Part shown: positions 28,175-36,458 of the stretch, piece by piece
Numbering within the stretch: position 1 is the first letter of the stretch
How the letters are laid out: each line of letters begins with the position of its first letter
Origin: Gammaproteobacteria bacterium
GTDB taxonomy: Bacteria; Pseudomonadota; Gammaproteobacteria; Arenicellales; JAANXG01
Assembly: GCA_024638505.1 (NCBI GenBank)
Contig: JAHEKE010000018.1
Span: forward strand, 1-64,000
Direction: 5' to 3'
DNA length: 64,000 nt
Made by a program: the position numbers and the translations under genes
The notes under the pieces: generated by a model
Databases searched by the model: none
Seen by the model: the letters and a program-made list of their open reading frames with translations, nothing else
What the model was told of the DNA's origin: nothing

Positions 28175-28443
28175 TGATTTAGGATCCTCCTGGCAAACGT
28201 TCGATGTCACGTCCAGGGACGGCTGCAAACTGTGCCCTGTGCCAAGTCCGGGCAAGAAAACCATACCATACATCCGGACAGGTGTACTGATACGCACAGA
28301 GGGGCTGGTTTTTACATAAAATGAGGGAGATGTGACAGCGTGCGGGGCGGGGTGTGCCGGAACTGACAAAAAGAGTTTTTAAAAAAGCATAGCGTTCAAT
28401 CAGATGTAAGCAGGCTTATTGCTGGAAGCCGGAGCACCATCCT

Positions 28444-28755
28444 TCAGCCACAATGCAGGATAAGGCAAGCGTAGCTGAATAGGCCCCATGATCTATGATT
28501 GCCCAGGCGCATGACTCTTGCTTTGATTTTCAAAGGCTCTGTATCTGCAGCCTCCGGCGGCATGGCGATCTCGATTTCCTGGTCCATTTTTAGCTTACGT
28601 CTGGTCATTAAATACAGTCCGGTATAGTTAATGTTTTCGAGATGAGCGTTTTCGTACTCGTCGCCCTGCGGTTCGCTGTATAAATAGACGCGGGTTCGCA
28701 GTTCACAGCGAATGGTTTCTCGTCGCTCAATTTGTAGTTTGTCCATGTCGATCAT
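28444..28755 (-). CDS. PilZ domain protein
   Basis: A 103-residue protein with the c-di-GMP-binding signature: RRETIRCELR at residues 11-20, then ENINYTGLYLMTR (the NxSxxG motif with Y and T substitutions). It could bind c-di-GMP and control motility or exopolysaccharide. The last 15 residues after SWG look unlike the usual PilZ end, and a +1 shift near 28480 would open a longer frame. A late frameshift or truncation is therefore possible. Either ATG (28755 or 28746) could be the start. Confidence 0.65.
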   Translation of the reverse strand: MIDMDKLQIERRETIRCELRTRVYLYSEPQGDEYENAHLENINYTGLYLMTRRKLKMDQEIEIAMPPEAADTEPLKIKARVMRLGNHRSWGLFSYACLILHCG

Positions 28756-29030
28756 TCCACTTTACAGCTTCGACTTGAAAAAACGCTTCGGTATTCTGCG
28801 CCGGATTATCGAAACCGGTTTCGACGACTTCACCTGCGCTTGCGTATTTCCGAATGCGCACAGCGCACCTTGAGGAAGTAAGGGGAGCAGCTGTAAGAAT
28901 ACGTAAAAACTCCCAACTGGTCATGGCAGTCGATCAACCTCCCCCGATGCGTAGGGCGCTCCTAACAAAAAGTGTCTCCTTTGATTTTACGTTTCCCATA
29001 CCCCGTCTAATCGCGGAGATTTGGGCAAAA
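28756..29030. other. Intergenic region without a supported gene
   Basis: Holds the PilZ promoter region and the downstream end of the small membrane protein gene. Short open frames on both strands lack ribosome sites, domains or composition bias. No clear repeat seen. Confidence 0.45.
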
Positions 29031-29195
29031 TTACAGCCTAATGGATGTTTCCCCTTTGGCAAGCCGGTAACCTGCTGACGCGCGGCGTTTTTTATCTTCG
29101 TATTTGCCCGCCACAAGTAAAACTGCAAGATAAAAAGCGAGACCCATTAACCAAACGCCGTTGGCCTGTAAAAACGTAAAGATTGATTCGAACAC
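29031..29195 (-). CDS. Small membrane protein (54 residues, GTG start)
   Basis: Found by reading the minus strand; it is too short for routine ORF detection. The predicted 54-residue product has one hydrophobic segment (ANGVWLMGLAFYLAVLLVAG) followed by a basic tail beginning KYEDKKRRA, a topology that suits a single-pass inner-membrane protein with a cytoplasmic tail. The start is GTG at 29195 with GGGGGG nine bases upstream, and the stop TAA is at 29031-29033. No family is recognised. It sits in the gap between dodecin and the PilZ gene, all on the minus strand. Confidence 0.45.
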   Translation of the reverse strand: MFESIFTFLQANGVWLMGLAFYLAVLLVAGKYEDKKRRASAGYRLAKGETSIRL

Positions 29196-29403
29196 TACTG
29201 ATAACCCCCCACAGGTATGTGATGCGGCTATAGCTTACAACAGATTAGCAGCTAGTGACAGTGAAATTTGGAGGTAGGCTAGTTGAACTGCGCATCAGAG
29301 GTACATGCGGATGGCGGTAAAATTCCATAATTCATTCATATTATCAATACTGAAAGTTTACTCACTTAGGTGATTCCTCTGGTGCTTGTGGCGGGTCTAA
29401 ACC
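29196..29403. other. Intergenic stretch, nothing recognised
   Basis: No gene supported. A plus-strand ribosome-like GGAGG near 29270 is followed only by a 15-codon frame. Confidence 0.4.
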
Positions 29404-29442
29404 GGCGAGGCGCGCTCCTGCAAGAGGAGAACGGCTCTCGCC
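29404..29442 (-). terminator. Nested hairpin downstream of dodecin
   Basis: An outer stem GGCGAG/CTCGCC encloses an inner stem CTCCT/AGGAG. Read on the minus strand it lies about 60 bases after the dodecin stop and could end its transcript. The T-tract is weak (GGTTT), so other RNA roles are possible. Confidence 0.35.
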
Positions 29443-29502
29443 CTGTTTAAACATGGATTTCAATGAGGATTACAAGTTGCTATGAATATAGCCACTCGCC
29501 CA

Positions 29503-29706
29503 TCAACCTTCTAGAACGAAGGTGACTTTGAGCTTTACCCGGTAACTTTTAATTTTACCGTCGCGTATCGTAACTTCCTGATCCTGGATCCAGGCTCCGG
29601 TGAGGTTTTTTAACGTTTTATTGGCACGTTTGATTCCTTCCTCGATGGCATCTTCGAATCCTTTTTTTGATTCTGACGTAATTTCGGTAACTCGTGCTAC
29701 GGACAT
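29503..29706 (-). CDS. Dodecin family flavoprotein
   Basis: A 67-residue dodecin, a small cytoplasmic protein that forms a dodecameric hollow sphere and stores or buffers flavin (FMN or riboflavin). The tryptophan W39 (LTGAWIQDQ) that stacks against the isoalloxazine ring is present, as is the adjacent Q-D-Q segment. The ATG has a clear AAGGAG ribosome site eight bases upstream. It stands alone. Regulation was not visible. Confidence 0.93.
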   Translation of the reverse strand: MSVARVTEITSESKKGFEDAIEEGIKRANKTLKNLTGAWIQDQEVTIRDGKIKSYRVKLKVTFVLEG

Positions 29707-29994
29707 AGTGTCTGCTCCTTTTATTCAACTAGTAACATCGCGTATTGCGCGATCGGATTAATAACAAGTATTAGCGTGAGATTTAATCGTATCACTTAAA
29801 TCTTTAACGGGCTTAGTTTTTAAAGACTTGTTTTGTAACGCTTGCAATAATAACGTTACCGAACCAAAACAAAGCACGGCACTGGCTACGGCTTTCAGTT
29901 TGAATATACAGCCCCACATGCACCGGTATAAACCGGCAATGACCAAGATGTTTTGTGACAAACGCAAAACCCGCACTGCAGATGGTAACTGCTA

Positions 29995-31110
29995 ATGGCC
30001 ACCGGCTCAAAAAAAGCAGTCATTTACGCAATATTTGGTAACGGTATTGTCACTTTACTCAAATTCGGTGCGGCCTTCGTCACGCACTCAGCAGCCATGA
30101 TGAACGAAGCGGTGCACAGCATGATGGATACCGCTAATCAGGTGTTTCTATTAATGGGTTTAATTCGAGGAGGACAGCCTGCGGATAGACAATATGCCTT
30201 CGGTCACGGGCAGAAAAAATATCTTTGGAACCTTTGGAGTGCCATCGGTTTGTTCTCAATCGGTTGTGGACTGGGACTGGCTCATGCGTGGCATGCTTAT
30301 CATCAACTGCAAACAGTAGAACGACCCAGTTCCGTTTTTATCCTGGGCCTTGCAGTCGATCCGATTTGGGTATTGGCAGTGGTTCTGATGATCTCTCTCG
30401 TTCTCGAGGGCTACGTGCTGCTGATAGCCGGACGGGTATTTCTAGCCCGCATGCGGGCAGGAGGCCACCGCGGCATGTTGAAGTATGTATTCAGTGCTGA
30501 CGACCCGACTTTGATCGCCGTGTTGCTGGAGGACACGATCGCGGTAACGGGCGTGGGTTTAGCGGCAGCTGGGATCGGTCTTAGTTACCTAACCAGCAAC
30601 CCTTTGTGGGATATCGGGTTTTCCGTTGTAATTGCGTTGATGCTTGGATTTACTGCATTTTTCCTGGGCATGGTTAACATGCGATATCTGACCAACGTGC
30701 GCGACCATGACGCGGAGCTGGCCTTCCAGGAAATCGTGGCGGCACAGCAGGAAGTTGATCGATATCACGACTTGCGTTCGGTTATCGTCGATGAAAACCA
30801 CACCGTGGTAGTGGCGGAAGTCGAGTTGCGCGAAGAGGTGATGATTATCGGCATGCAGGACCGCATACTGGCGCATGAGCGCGCGCTCCTAGAGCGGATT
30901 CCCCGAAAAAGGCGACAGGAGGAGAAGCTGCGGGAGTACATTGCCACACGCGCGCTTGTTCAAGCAACGCTAGAACGCACCGAGGAAATCATTGACGAGT
31001 TGGAGGCGAAGCTTAAAACAAGATGCCCACAGGTTTTCCACCTAACCGTTGAAGTGGAAGGCATCGCGGAACCGGCAACACCGGCTCATGCCGCGTCATC
31101 CTCGGTGTAA
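29995..31110 (+). CDS. Cation diffusion facilitator (CDF) transporter
   Basis: A 371-residue protein with six membrane helices and a C-terminal cytoplasmic domain of about 130 residues. Helix 2 has the metal-binding HxxxD motif (EAVHSMMDTANQ). The helix 5 site has an acidic pair (DPTLIAVLLEDTIA) in place of the usual His, so the metal may differ from zinc. The charged central segment (about 290-340) could be coiled coil. It probably exports a divalent metal in exchange for protons. No good ribosome site is visible before the ATG at 29995. Confidence 0.88.
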   Translation: MATGSKKAVIYAIFGNGIVTLLKFGAAFVTHSAAMMNEAVHSMMDTANQVFLLMGLIRGGQPADRQYAFGHGQKKYLWNLWSAIGLFSIGCGLGLAHAWHAYHQLQTVERPSSVFILGLAVDPIWVLAVVLMISLVLEGYVLLIAGRVFLARMRAGGHRGMLKYVFSADDPTLIAVLLEDTIAVTGVGLAAAGIGLSYLTSNPLWDIGFSVVIALMLGFTAFFLGMVNMRYLTNVRDHDAELAFQEIVAAQQEVDRYHDLRSVIVDENHTVVVAEVELREEVMIIGMQDRILAHERALLERIPRKRRQEEKLREYIATRALVQATLERTEEIIDELEAKLKTRCPQVFHLTVEVEGIAEPATPAHAASSSV

Positions 31111-31119
31111 AAATGTCGA

Positions 31120-31722
31120 TCAGTCTACACCATATAATGCCCAGCTTTCGACGCCGGTCAACACCCATCGCAGACGTATGGAGAGAGAAATCAACAATCC
31201 GCCAATCAACAGTGTGCCTGCAGCGATAATCCAGGAGATGGTGACTATACCGGTATCCGGCCAGATGATCAGAACCAGTCCAACAACCGCCGCGGCCACT
31301 CCAGTTTTGATGGCCAGCCCACGACCGGGGACGATCGGATCTGACCGGCGTCCAGCGGAAAAGAGTATCGCACCCTGAAACAGGGCCCAAAAACCGACCA
31401 CCATCATCAGTAACTGACCTGTGACGTCGGGCCAGAACAGCAGTATTAAGCCAATCGCCACGCTGACCAGCCCTGGGGGCAGGTAAGCGCCGAATATCCG
31501 GCTGCGCACAGTACTCAATAGGCTTATAGCGCCGTCGAATAGCACGTACAGACCGATAAGGCGGACTAACAGAGCCAGCGTTGCTTGAGGCCAGAGGAGC
31601 GCAGCGAGCCCAAGGGCTAAAGCAAGCACGCCACGAATGAGCAACAACCACCAGGGCTCGCCGAACTTGTTGCCAATCCGGATGCCGCGCGCGCGCCTTA
31701 CTTGTCTTTCGTCTAAAGCCAT
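31120..31722 (-). CDS. HdeD/DUF308 family membrane protein
   Basis: A 200-residue protein of six helices in three repeated pairs, with the glycine- and proline-rich turns (LLWPQATLALLV, LLFWPDVTGQLLM, LIIWPDTGIVTISW) typical of HdeD-like proteins. E. coli HdeD takes part in acid resistance at high cell density, but most members are uncharacterised. It is convergent with the CDF gene, leaving only nine bases between them. Confidence 0.88.
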   Translation of the reverse strand: MALDERQVRRARGIRIGNKFGEPWWLLLIRGVLALALGLAALLWPQATLALLVRLIGLYVLFDGAISLLSTVRSRIFGAYLPPGLVSVAIGLILLFWPDVTGQLLMMVVGFWALFQGAILFSAGRRSDPIVPGRGLAIKTGVAAAVVGLVLIIWPDTGIVTISWIIAAGTLLIGGLLISLSIRLRWVLTGVESWALYGVD

Positions 31723-31862
31723 GGAGTCTAAATCCGGCGCGGCTTCTTTCTGCAGGACAAAAGCTTGGATGATTGTTCTGCCTTTAAGTTTGCAGTGTAC
31801 ATTTTAACTTTTTGCATGCAACGAATCGGCATGAGCCTTGCTATTTGGTTAGACTAGCTCAA

Positions 31863-33692
31863 ATGAGAAGGGCATGTTTGGTTTTTTGCCTATTGCTTAG
31901 TGTAAGTGTCAAGTTGGCGCATGCGGAGGAACAGTATTCCCAAGCGTTGGCTTTAGTACGCAGTACGTGCACGGAAAGTTTGCCTGAGGAAATCGCGCGT
32001 AGTATGGGAATATCAGTGCAAACCTCGGCTGATGTAGTGCTCCGCGGACAGGTTGTTGGATGGCGCGCAAGCTTTACGTCTGGTACTAGTAGCTTTCTGC
32101 TGCAGCGACTGGCGCCCGGCAATCGTTTTCGCGGCGCACGGTTGGAATGGTGGCGGAATCAAAGAGCCGAACTGGCTCTGACGGTGGGAAATGATTGCCA
32201 GCTGCAAATCGCTCGGCGCATGCACTACGACAAGCACGGGCAGGCCAGTGCGGTCATCCATCTGGACCGTCAACTTAATCACACCCCGATCAGGGACCTG
32301 CTGAATCCACCCGTTCCTTCATCGAAAGCGCCGAAGGGCGTTGCAATAGCCATCATCGATTCCGGTGTTAATTACACTCTTGCAGAAATCAATCAGCGCC
32401 TGGCGCGCGGTAAGAACGGTCTAGTTCTGGGCTACGATTTCTGGGATCTTGATCGGAGACCGTTTGATAGTAACCCGGATCGCTCTCCGTTTTTTCCACG
32501 AAGGCACGGCACCCGCACCGCAAGCCTGGTTATACGGGAGAACCCAGACGCGGTGCTTGTGCCGTATCGCTATCCGCGGCCCGACATGTCGCGTATGCGC
32601 GACCTGCTGGAAGACTTAAAAAATCGAGGCATAAAAATTGTGGCAATGCCTTTAGGTTCTAAACGAAAATCGGAGTGGGAGGTATTTGCCGAAGCAGCAC
32701 AGAGGTTAAACCACATATTGTTTGTGGTGTCAGCGGGCAATAATGGTGTGAACATTGACTTCAATCCAATCTATCCCGCTGGCCTTAACCTGGAAAACAT
32801 GATTGTGGTTACGTCTGCGGACGACAGCGGGAGACCGGCAGAGGGCAGCAACTGGGGCCAGCGATTGGTAGACCTACTGGTACCGGCAGAGAATCAAAAG
32901 GTTACCGATTTCGATGGCAGCGAAATTCATGTATCCGGGTCGAGTTACGCCGCTAGCCGCATCGCTGCTATGGCGGCAAGGATTCTGCAGCAACACCCGC
33001 GTTGGCGAGCTGCGGAATTGAAACAGGCAATTTTTAATCGCGCTGTGCAGGACGGATCCAATGAATGGGCAGGGGTGGGACTCCTGCCAGACCCGCAAGC
33101 GCAGATGGGTGAAGTCTTAATGATCGGTTACCAAGGAATGGACCGCAGCGCAGTACAGCATGGATATGAATTAAGCCTGAGCATTGTGCGCTTAGAGGAT
33201 TCAGGCTGGCGTGATACAGACATACCGGTAATGACAAATGAGCTTCGCGCTATATTCAGTCAGTGCAAAATTGGTTTATCCGAAGTGCGCTACTATACGC
33301 TGCAGGTTGCGCCGAGACTGTTAGATTTCGACGCAATGACGGCACACACATTGACCGAGCAAATTGATGTCTCCACCCCGACTGTTTATCTGGTCCGCGA
33401 CACCCTGCGACGGCCGGCTTATGATGGAGAAGCGTTCGGTCAGGCAAATACGCAGCGACTGCCGTGGCTGCGGGACTCGGTCTGGCTGACGGCGGGTATG
33501 ACGGAACCGGGTGCGGGTTTGGCCCATGAGCTTTTTCATGTTTTAACTAACTCGGGCGCGCATGTTGCGGAGCAAGGCAATCTCATGCAGGAGAGAACGC
33601 AGCCAGGCGTATCCTATTTGAGCGATATGCAGTGCCGCCAGGCGATAGAAAGGGGCAGTGCAAGCGGACTACTTATACAACGAGTTAACTAA
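31863..33692 (+). CDS. Secreted subtilisin-like protease with C-terminal HExxH motif
   Basis: A 609-residue protein from this ATG, chosen because it begins a textbook signal peptide (MRRACLVFCLLLSVSVKLAHA, cut before EEQY); an upstream ATG at 31812 would bury it. The S8 triad is D166 (AIIDSGVNY), H215 (RRHGTRTA) and S361 (SGSSYAAS), with the oxyanion N293 (SAGNNG). About 190 residues further on, the C-terminal part holds HELFH (H555, E556, H559) followed by H567, a zincin-like site. It is likely a periplasmic or secreted peptidase. Subtilases carrying such a second motif are not known to me. No peptidase inhibitor or secretion genes are adjacent. Confidence 0.85.
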   Translation: MRRACLVFCLLLSVSVKLAHAEEQYSQALALVRSTCTESLPEEIARSMGISVQTSADVVLRGQVVGWRASFTSGTSSFLLQRLAPGNRFRGARLEWWRNQRAELALTVGNDCQLQIARRMHYDKHGQASAVIHLDRQLNHTPIRDLLNPPVPSSKAPKGVAIAIIDSGVNYTLAEINQRLARGKNGLVLGYDFWDLDRRPFDSNPDRSPFFPRRHGTRTASLVIRENPDAVLVPYRYPRPDMSRMRDLLEDLKNRGIKIVAMPLGSKRKSEWEVFAEAAQRLNHILFVVSAGNNGVNIDFNPIYPAGLNLENMIVVTSADDSGRPAEGSNWGQRLVDLLVPAENQKVTDFDGSEIHVSGSSYAASRIAAMAARILQQHPRWRAAELKQAIFNRAVQDGSNEWAGVGLLPDPQAQMGEVLMIGYQGMDRSAVQHGYELSLSIVRLEDSGWRDTDIPVMTNELRAIFSQCKIGLSEVRYYTLQVAPRLLDFDAMTAHTLTEQIDVSTPTVYLVRDTLRRPAYDGEAFGQANTQRLPWLRDSVWLTAGMTEPGAGLAHELFHVLTNSGAHVAEQGNLMQERTQPGVSYLSDMQCRQAIERGSASGLLIQRVN

Positions 33693-33713
33693 AGAGTTTG
33701 TTCTGCAGTTCTG

Positions 33714-34847
33714 TCAGGCACCAGGCGAGCGGTAACTGGACATGAATTTTGGTGCGATTTTTTTCAAGCGCTCTTCATCCACTCGTCCGGTCCGGGTCAT
33801 GTAGCTGCACGCGAAATCGCGTGGTTCCAAACTTCTCACTAGTACGGACATCTGTTCGTACCATCGGGCGCTGCGTTTGGCGGCATTAACCAGTTTGCGC
33901 ACGACCGGTTGCCGAATTTTTTGGTAGTCTTTTAAAGCCGTCGCCAGGTTGTTGGGGAAAGCCTTTATGGACTTGAACAAAGCGTTAGCATCTTCCATTG
34001 CGAGTCTTGTCCCTGATCCAATTGAAAAATGTGCGGTGTGCGCAGCATCACCGAGTAGAACAAGGTTGCCTGCACTCCAGCACTCATTCCAAATCTGGGG
34101 AAATCGGCGCCACGTGGAAAAGTTGGATATCAGAGGGCGGCCTTCGAGATCGGAGGCAAAAACTCTCTCGCAGTAGTCTCTGGTTGCTTGTGCACTTAGA
34201 TTTTCAAATCCTGCATTGTTGAATGTTGCTGCATCAGTTTCGATGATAAAAGTGCTCATTTTTTTATTGTAGGGATAATGGTGCGCACAGAACACGCCGT
34301 CTGCATTTTCACGAAAGGTTAGGCTGAGGCAGTCAAATAGTTTGGTTGTGCCGTACCATATAAATGGGTTTTTCAGTCGCGACTCTGTGCTGCCCAAGGT
34401 GCTGGCGTATACTCGTCGCAGTGCAGAGCTAACTCCGTCCGCGGCGACTACAAGGTCTGCTTTATGCTGATCAAGTGGTGATTGGAACAAGGCGCTGTTA
34501 AAAGACAGTTGAACACCAACTTGTTCACATCGGCGTTGCAGCAGTTGCAGCAGCTCGAGTCGACCGATTGCGGCAAGACCGATGCCGTCGATCAGCATAA
34601 CTTGATCTTTGTGCACAATTTTGAGGTCAGGCCATGATTCTAAATGAGGTTTAAGATAGCGGTAGGTGTCCTCATCATCATGGCGAAGAAACTCAAGCGC
34701 GTTGTCGGAAAAAACTACCCCAAAACCAAAAGTAGCGTCGCGTGAGTTACGTTCGAATACGCGTATCTGAAATTCCGGATGGTCCCGTTGCAGTAAATAC
34801 GAAAAATAAAGTCCGGCGGGACCTCCGCCAACCACCGTAACTTTCAT
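33714..34847 (-). CDS. FAD-dependent aromatic monooxygenase
   Basis: A 377-residue group A flavin monooxygenase. The N-terminal FAD motif is VVGGGPAGLYFSYLL, and the second FAD site is LVLLGDAAHTAHFSIGSG. The whole sequence resembles the N-terminal hydroxylase half of salicylyl-CoA 5-hydroxylase and anthraniloyl-CoA monooxygenase. It could hydroxylate an aromatic acid or acyl-CoA, but the substrate is not determined. It ends close to the subtilase gene (convergent) and begins 45 bp after the end of a HAD phosphatase gene on the same strand. Confidence 0.85.
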   Translation of the reverse strand: MKVTVVGGGPAGLYFSYLLQRDHPEFQIRVFERNSRDATFGFGVVFSDNALEFLRHDDEDTYRYLKPHLESWPDLKIVHKDQVMLIDGIGLAAIGRLELLQLLQRRCEQVGVQLSFNSALFQSPLDQHKADLVVAADGVSSALRRVYASTLGSTESRLKNPFIWYGTTKLFDCLSLTFRENADGVFCAHHYPYNKKMSTFIIETDAATFNNAGFENLSAQATRDYCERVFASDLEGRPLISNFSTWRRFPQIWNECWSAGNLVLLGDAAHTAHFSIGSGTRLAMEDANALFKSIKAFPNNLATALKDYQKIRQPVVRKLVNAAKRSARWYEQMSVLVRSLEPRDFACSYMTRTGRVDEERLKKIAPKFMSSYRSPGA

Positions 34848-34892
34848 CTACTGCTTTTTGCAGTTGCACGTGCAGAGTGCATATTTACAGCT

Positions 34893-35591
34893 TCAACTTT
34901 TTTTGTATCCAGCGAAACAGGGTAAACCGAATTCTTCTGGTGAGAATTCCAGTAAGCTGCCAATGATTAAGTCCGCTCCGATGTAACGCGCTCTATCCAT
35001 GTTGGTGTCCGGAACCACTACAGCACGCATTCCAGCGGCTTTGGCTGCGGCCAGCCCGGAAGGGGCATCTTCAAAAACCAGCGTTGTTTCCGGCAAAGCT
35101 CCGATGCGTTCCGCCGCACACAAAAATATATCAGGTGCGGGTTTACCTCTTTTTACACCAAGGTCGTCCGCAGTAATGACGGCATCAAAAAGTGAAAACC
35201 ATGAATGATTACGGGTTTTAACATGGAACAAATCCCGGCTAGAACTGGTGGCAACGGCGATAGGGATCGCATGCGCACTCAGATGCCGCACTAGGTCTTT
35301 TGCACCGGGCAGCGGTTTACAGAAGGGAAAAGCTTCTCGCATCAAAACGTCTCGTTCTCTTAGATAGTCTTCAGCGCTGAGAGGTAACGCCAGAGCTTCG
35401 ATTAGGTACTGGGCAGAATCTGAAGACGGTCTCCCTATCATGTTGGATTTAATAGACCAGTCGAACACCTTGCCGAATCTGCTGACGATCTGTTGTGTCG
35501 CCCGGGTGTAGACGATTTCTGTATCCAGTAGCAGACCATCCATATCGAAAAGGACGTGTGATACGGGTTGGTGGATATTCATCTGATTCAC
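34893..35591 (-). CDS. HAD-IA family phosphatase
   Basis: A 232-residue haloacid dehalogenase-type hydrolase. Motif I is FDMDGLLLDTE with the nucleophile and acid aspartates; motif II is ATSSSR; motif III/IV is KRGKPAPD and FEDAPSG. A helical cap lies after motif I. Relatives dephosphorylate sugar phosphates or pseudouridine 5'-phosphate; the substrate is unknown. The start could also be the ATG at 35582. It lies upstream of the monooxygenase gene on the same strand. Confidence 0.92.
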   Translation of the reverse strand: MNQMNIHQPVSHVLFDMDGLLLDTEIVYTRATQQIVSRFGKVFDWSIKSNMIGRPSSDSAQYLIEALALPLSAEDYLRERDVLMREAFPFCKPLPGAKDLVRHLSAHAIPIAVATSSSRDLFHVKTRNHSWFSLFDAVITADDLGVKRGKPAPDIFLCAAERIGALPETTLVFEDAPSGLAAAKAAGMRAVVVPDTNMDRARYIGADLIIGSLLEFSPEEFGLPCFAGYKKS

Positions 35592-35818
35592 TTAAATTAG
35601 GGGTATCGCTGTGAAACGGCCGTCGCAGCGGCCGAAGAAGCGTATCTCGGTGCGCGCGTACTAGGTCGAAGTTTGACTCATTCGGTGGTCAACGCAAAGC
35701 TCCGGCCAAGCCCGTTGTTCGAAAGGTGTACATGGCCCTGACTGGAAAACGCGGGTGAGCGGACGGGAATGCCGGCGCTGCGTGCACGCGAGAAGTGGGT
35801 ATATGGTGGGAGAAATAT
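35592..35818. other. Intergenic stretch before the dcw promoter region
   Basis: No gene is supported here. It likely holds the promoter of the HAD gene on the minus strand. One short plus-strand frame continues toward 36018 but crosses the mraZ promoter and is not credible. Confidence 0.45.
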
Positions 35819-35888
35819 TGTCTGATAACGATATATGGTGTGTCCCCCGGATCGGGGTGCACATACACCTTAACCATATGTCTGATAA
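35819..35888. repeat. Direct repeat and palindrome upstream of the mraZ promoter
   Basis: TGTCTGATAA occurs at 35819-35828 and again at 35879-35888, exactly 60 bp apart. Between them are an inverted repeat (ATATGGT and ACCATAT) and an inner hairpin, CCCCG-GAT-CGGGG. It might be a regulator site. No function is known. Confidence 0.5.
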
Positions 35889-35913
35889 GCAAGAATTTCT
35901 TTTTGGCGTGTGC

Positions 35914-35943
35914 TTGACACCACGTCTAAGTGCTAACTATAGT
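35914..35943 (+). promoter_or_regulatory. Promoter of the dcw operon
   Basis: A near-consensus sigma70 promoter: TTGACA (35914-35919), an 18-bp spacer and TATAGT (35938-35943), 60 bp before the mraZ start. It is the strongest promoter candidate in the window. Confidence 0.75.
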
Positions 35944-35952
35944 GTCAGAATG

Positions 35953-35976
35953 TGGGGTAAAGTGGGAGAAAATGGG
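35953..35976 (+). promoter_or_regulatory. MraZ operator (three TGGG repeats)
   Basis: TGGG occurs at 35953, 35963 and 35973, exactly 10 bp apart. In E. coli, MraZ represses the dcw operon by binding such TGGG repeats near the transcription start. The location right after the -10 box fits that layout. Confidence 0.75.
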
Positions 35977-36002
35977 AGGCGCATGACACCATCGGGCGGC
36001 AC

Positions 36003-36458
36003 ATGTTTCGCGGCGTAAACACGCTGAATCTCGACGCAAAGGGGCGTTTAGCGATACCCACCAGGTATCGCGAAGGCCTGCAGCGGCAGAGCGAAGGCAA
36101 AATGGTGGTCACAATCAACAACGTCGAACGCTGTCTGTGGCTTTACCCTTTGGCGGATTGGGAAGAGATCGAACGCAAACTGGTCAATCTGCCTAGTCTG
36201 GATGCTGCTGCCCAGAGATTAAAGAGAATTCTAATTGGTCACGCTAGCGACTGTGACCTGGATGCGGCCGGTCGCGTTTTGCTTCCCGGCCCGCTGCGCG
36301 AATTCGCTAGTTTGGACAAACACGTAGTGATGATCGGCCAGGGCAACAAGTTTGAAATATGGAACGAGGAGCTGTGGAACGAGCGCCGTGATCAATGGCT
36401 AACTGAAGACGGGGAGTCGGGACCTTTGCCGGTGGAGCTGGAGACGCTGTCCCTATGA
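36003..36458 (+). CDS. mraZ: Transcriptional regulator/cell division protein MraZ
   Basis: A 151-residue AbrB-like DNA-binding protein with the two swapped-hairpin repeats LDAKGRLAIPTRYR and LDAAGRVLLPGPLR. It forms a ring and binds the TGGG repeats just upstream to repress its own operon. The ATG is 60 bp after the promoter -10 box. It overlaps rsmH by four bases (ATGA), the first of many overlaps in the cluster. Confidence 0.96.
   Translation: MFRGVNTLNLDAKGRLAIPTRYREGLQRQSEGKMVVTINNVERCLWLYPLADWEEIERKLVNLPSLDAAAQRLKRILIGHASDCDLDAAGRVLLPGPLREFASLDKHVVMIGQGNKFEIWNEELWNERRDQWLTEDGESGPLPVELETLSL

Noticed and set aside
29758..29976. 72-residue minus-strand frame with a hydrophobic stretch between dodecin and the CDF gene
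   Set aside because: Some hydrophobicity, but no ribosome site and no family match; not strong enough to call as a gene.
35755..36018. 87-residue plus-strand frame spanning the mraZ promoter
   Set aside because: It crosses the TTGACA/TATAGT promoter and MraZ operator and has no ribosome site or recognisable composition.
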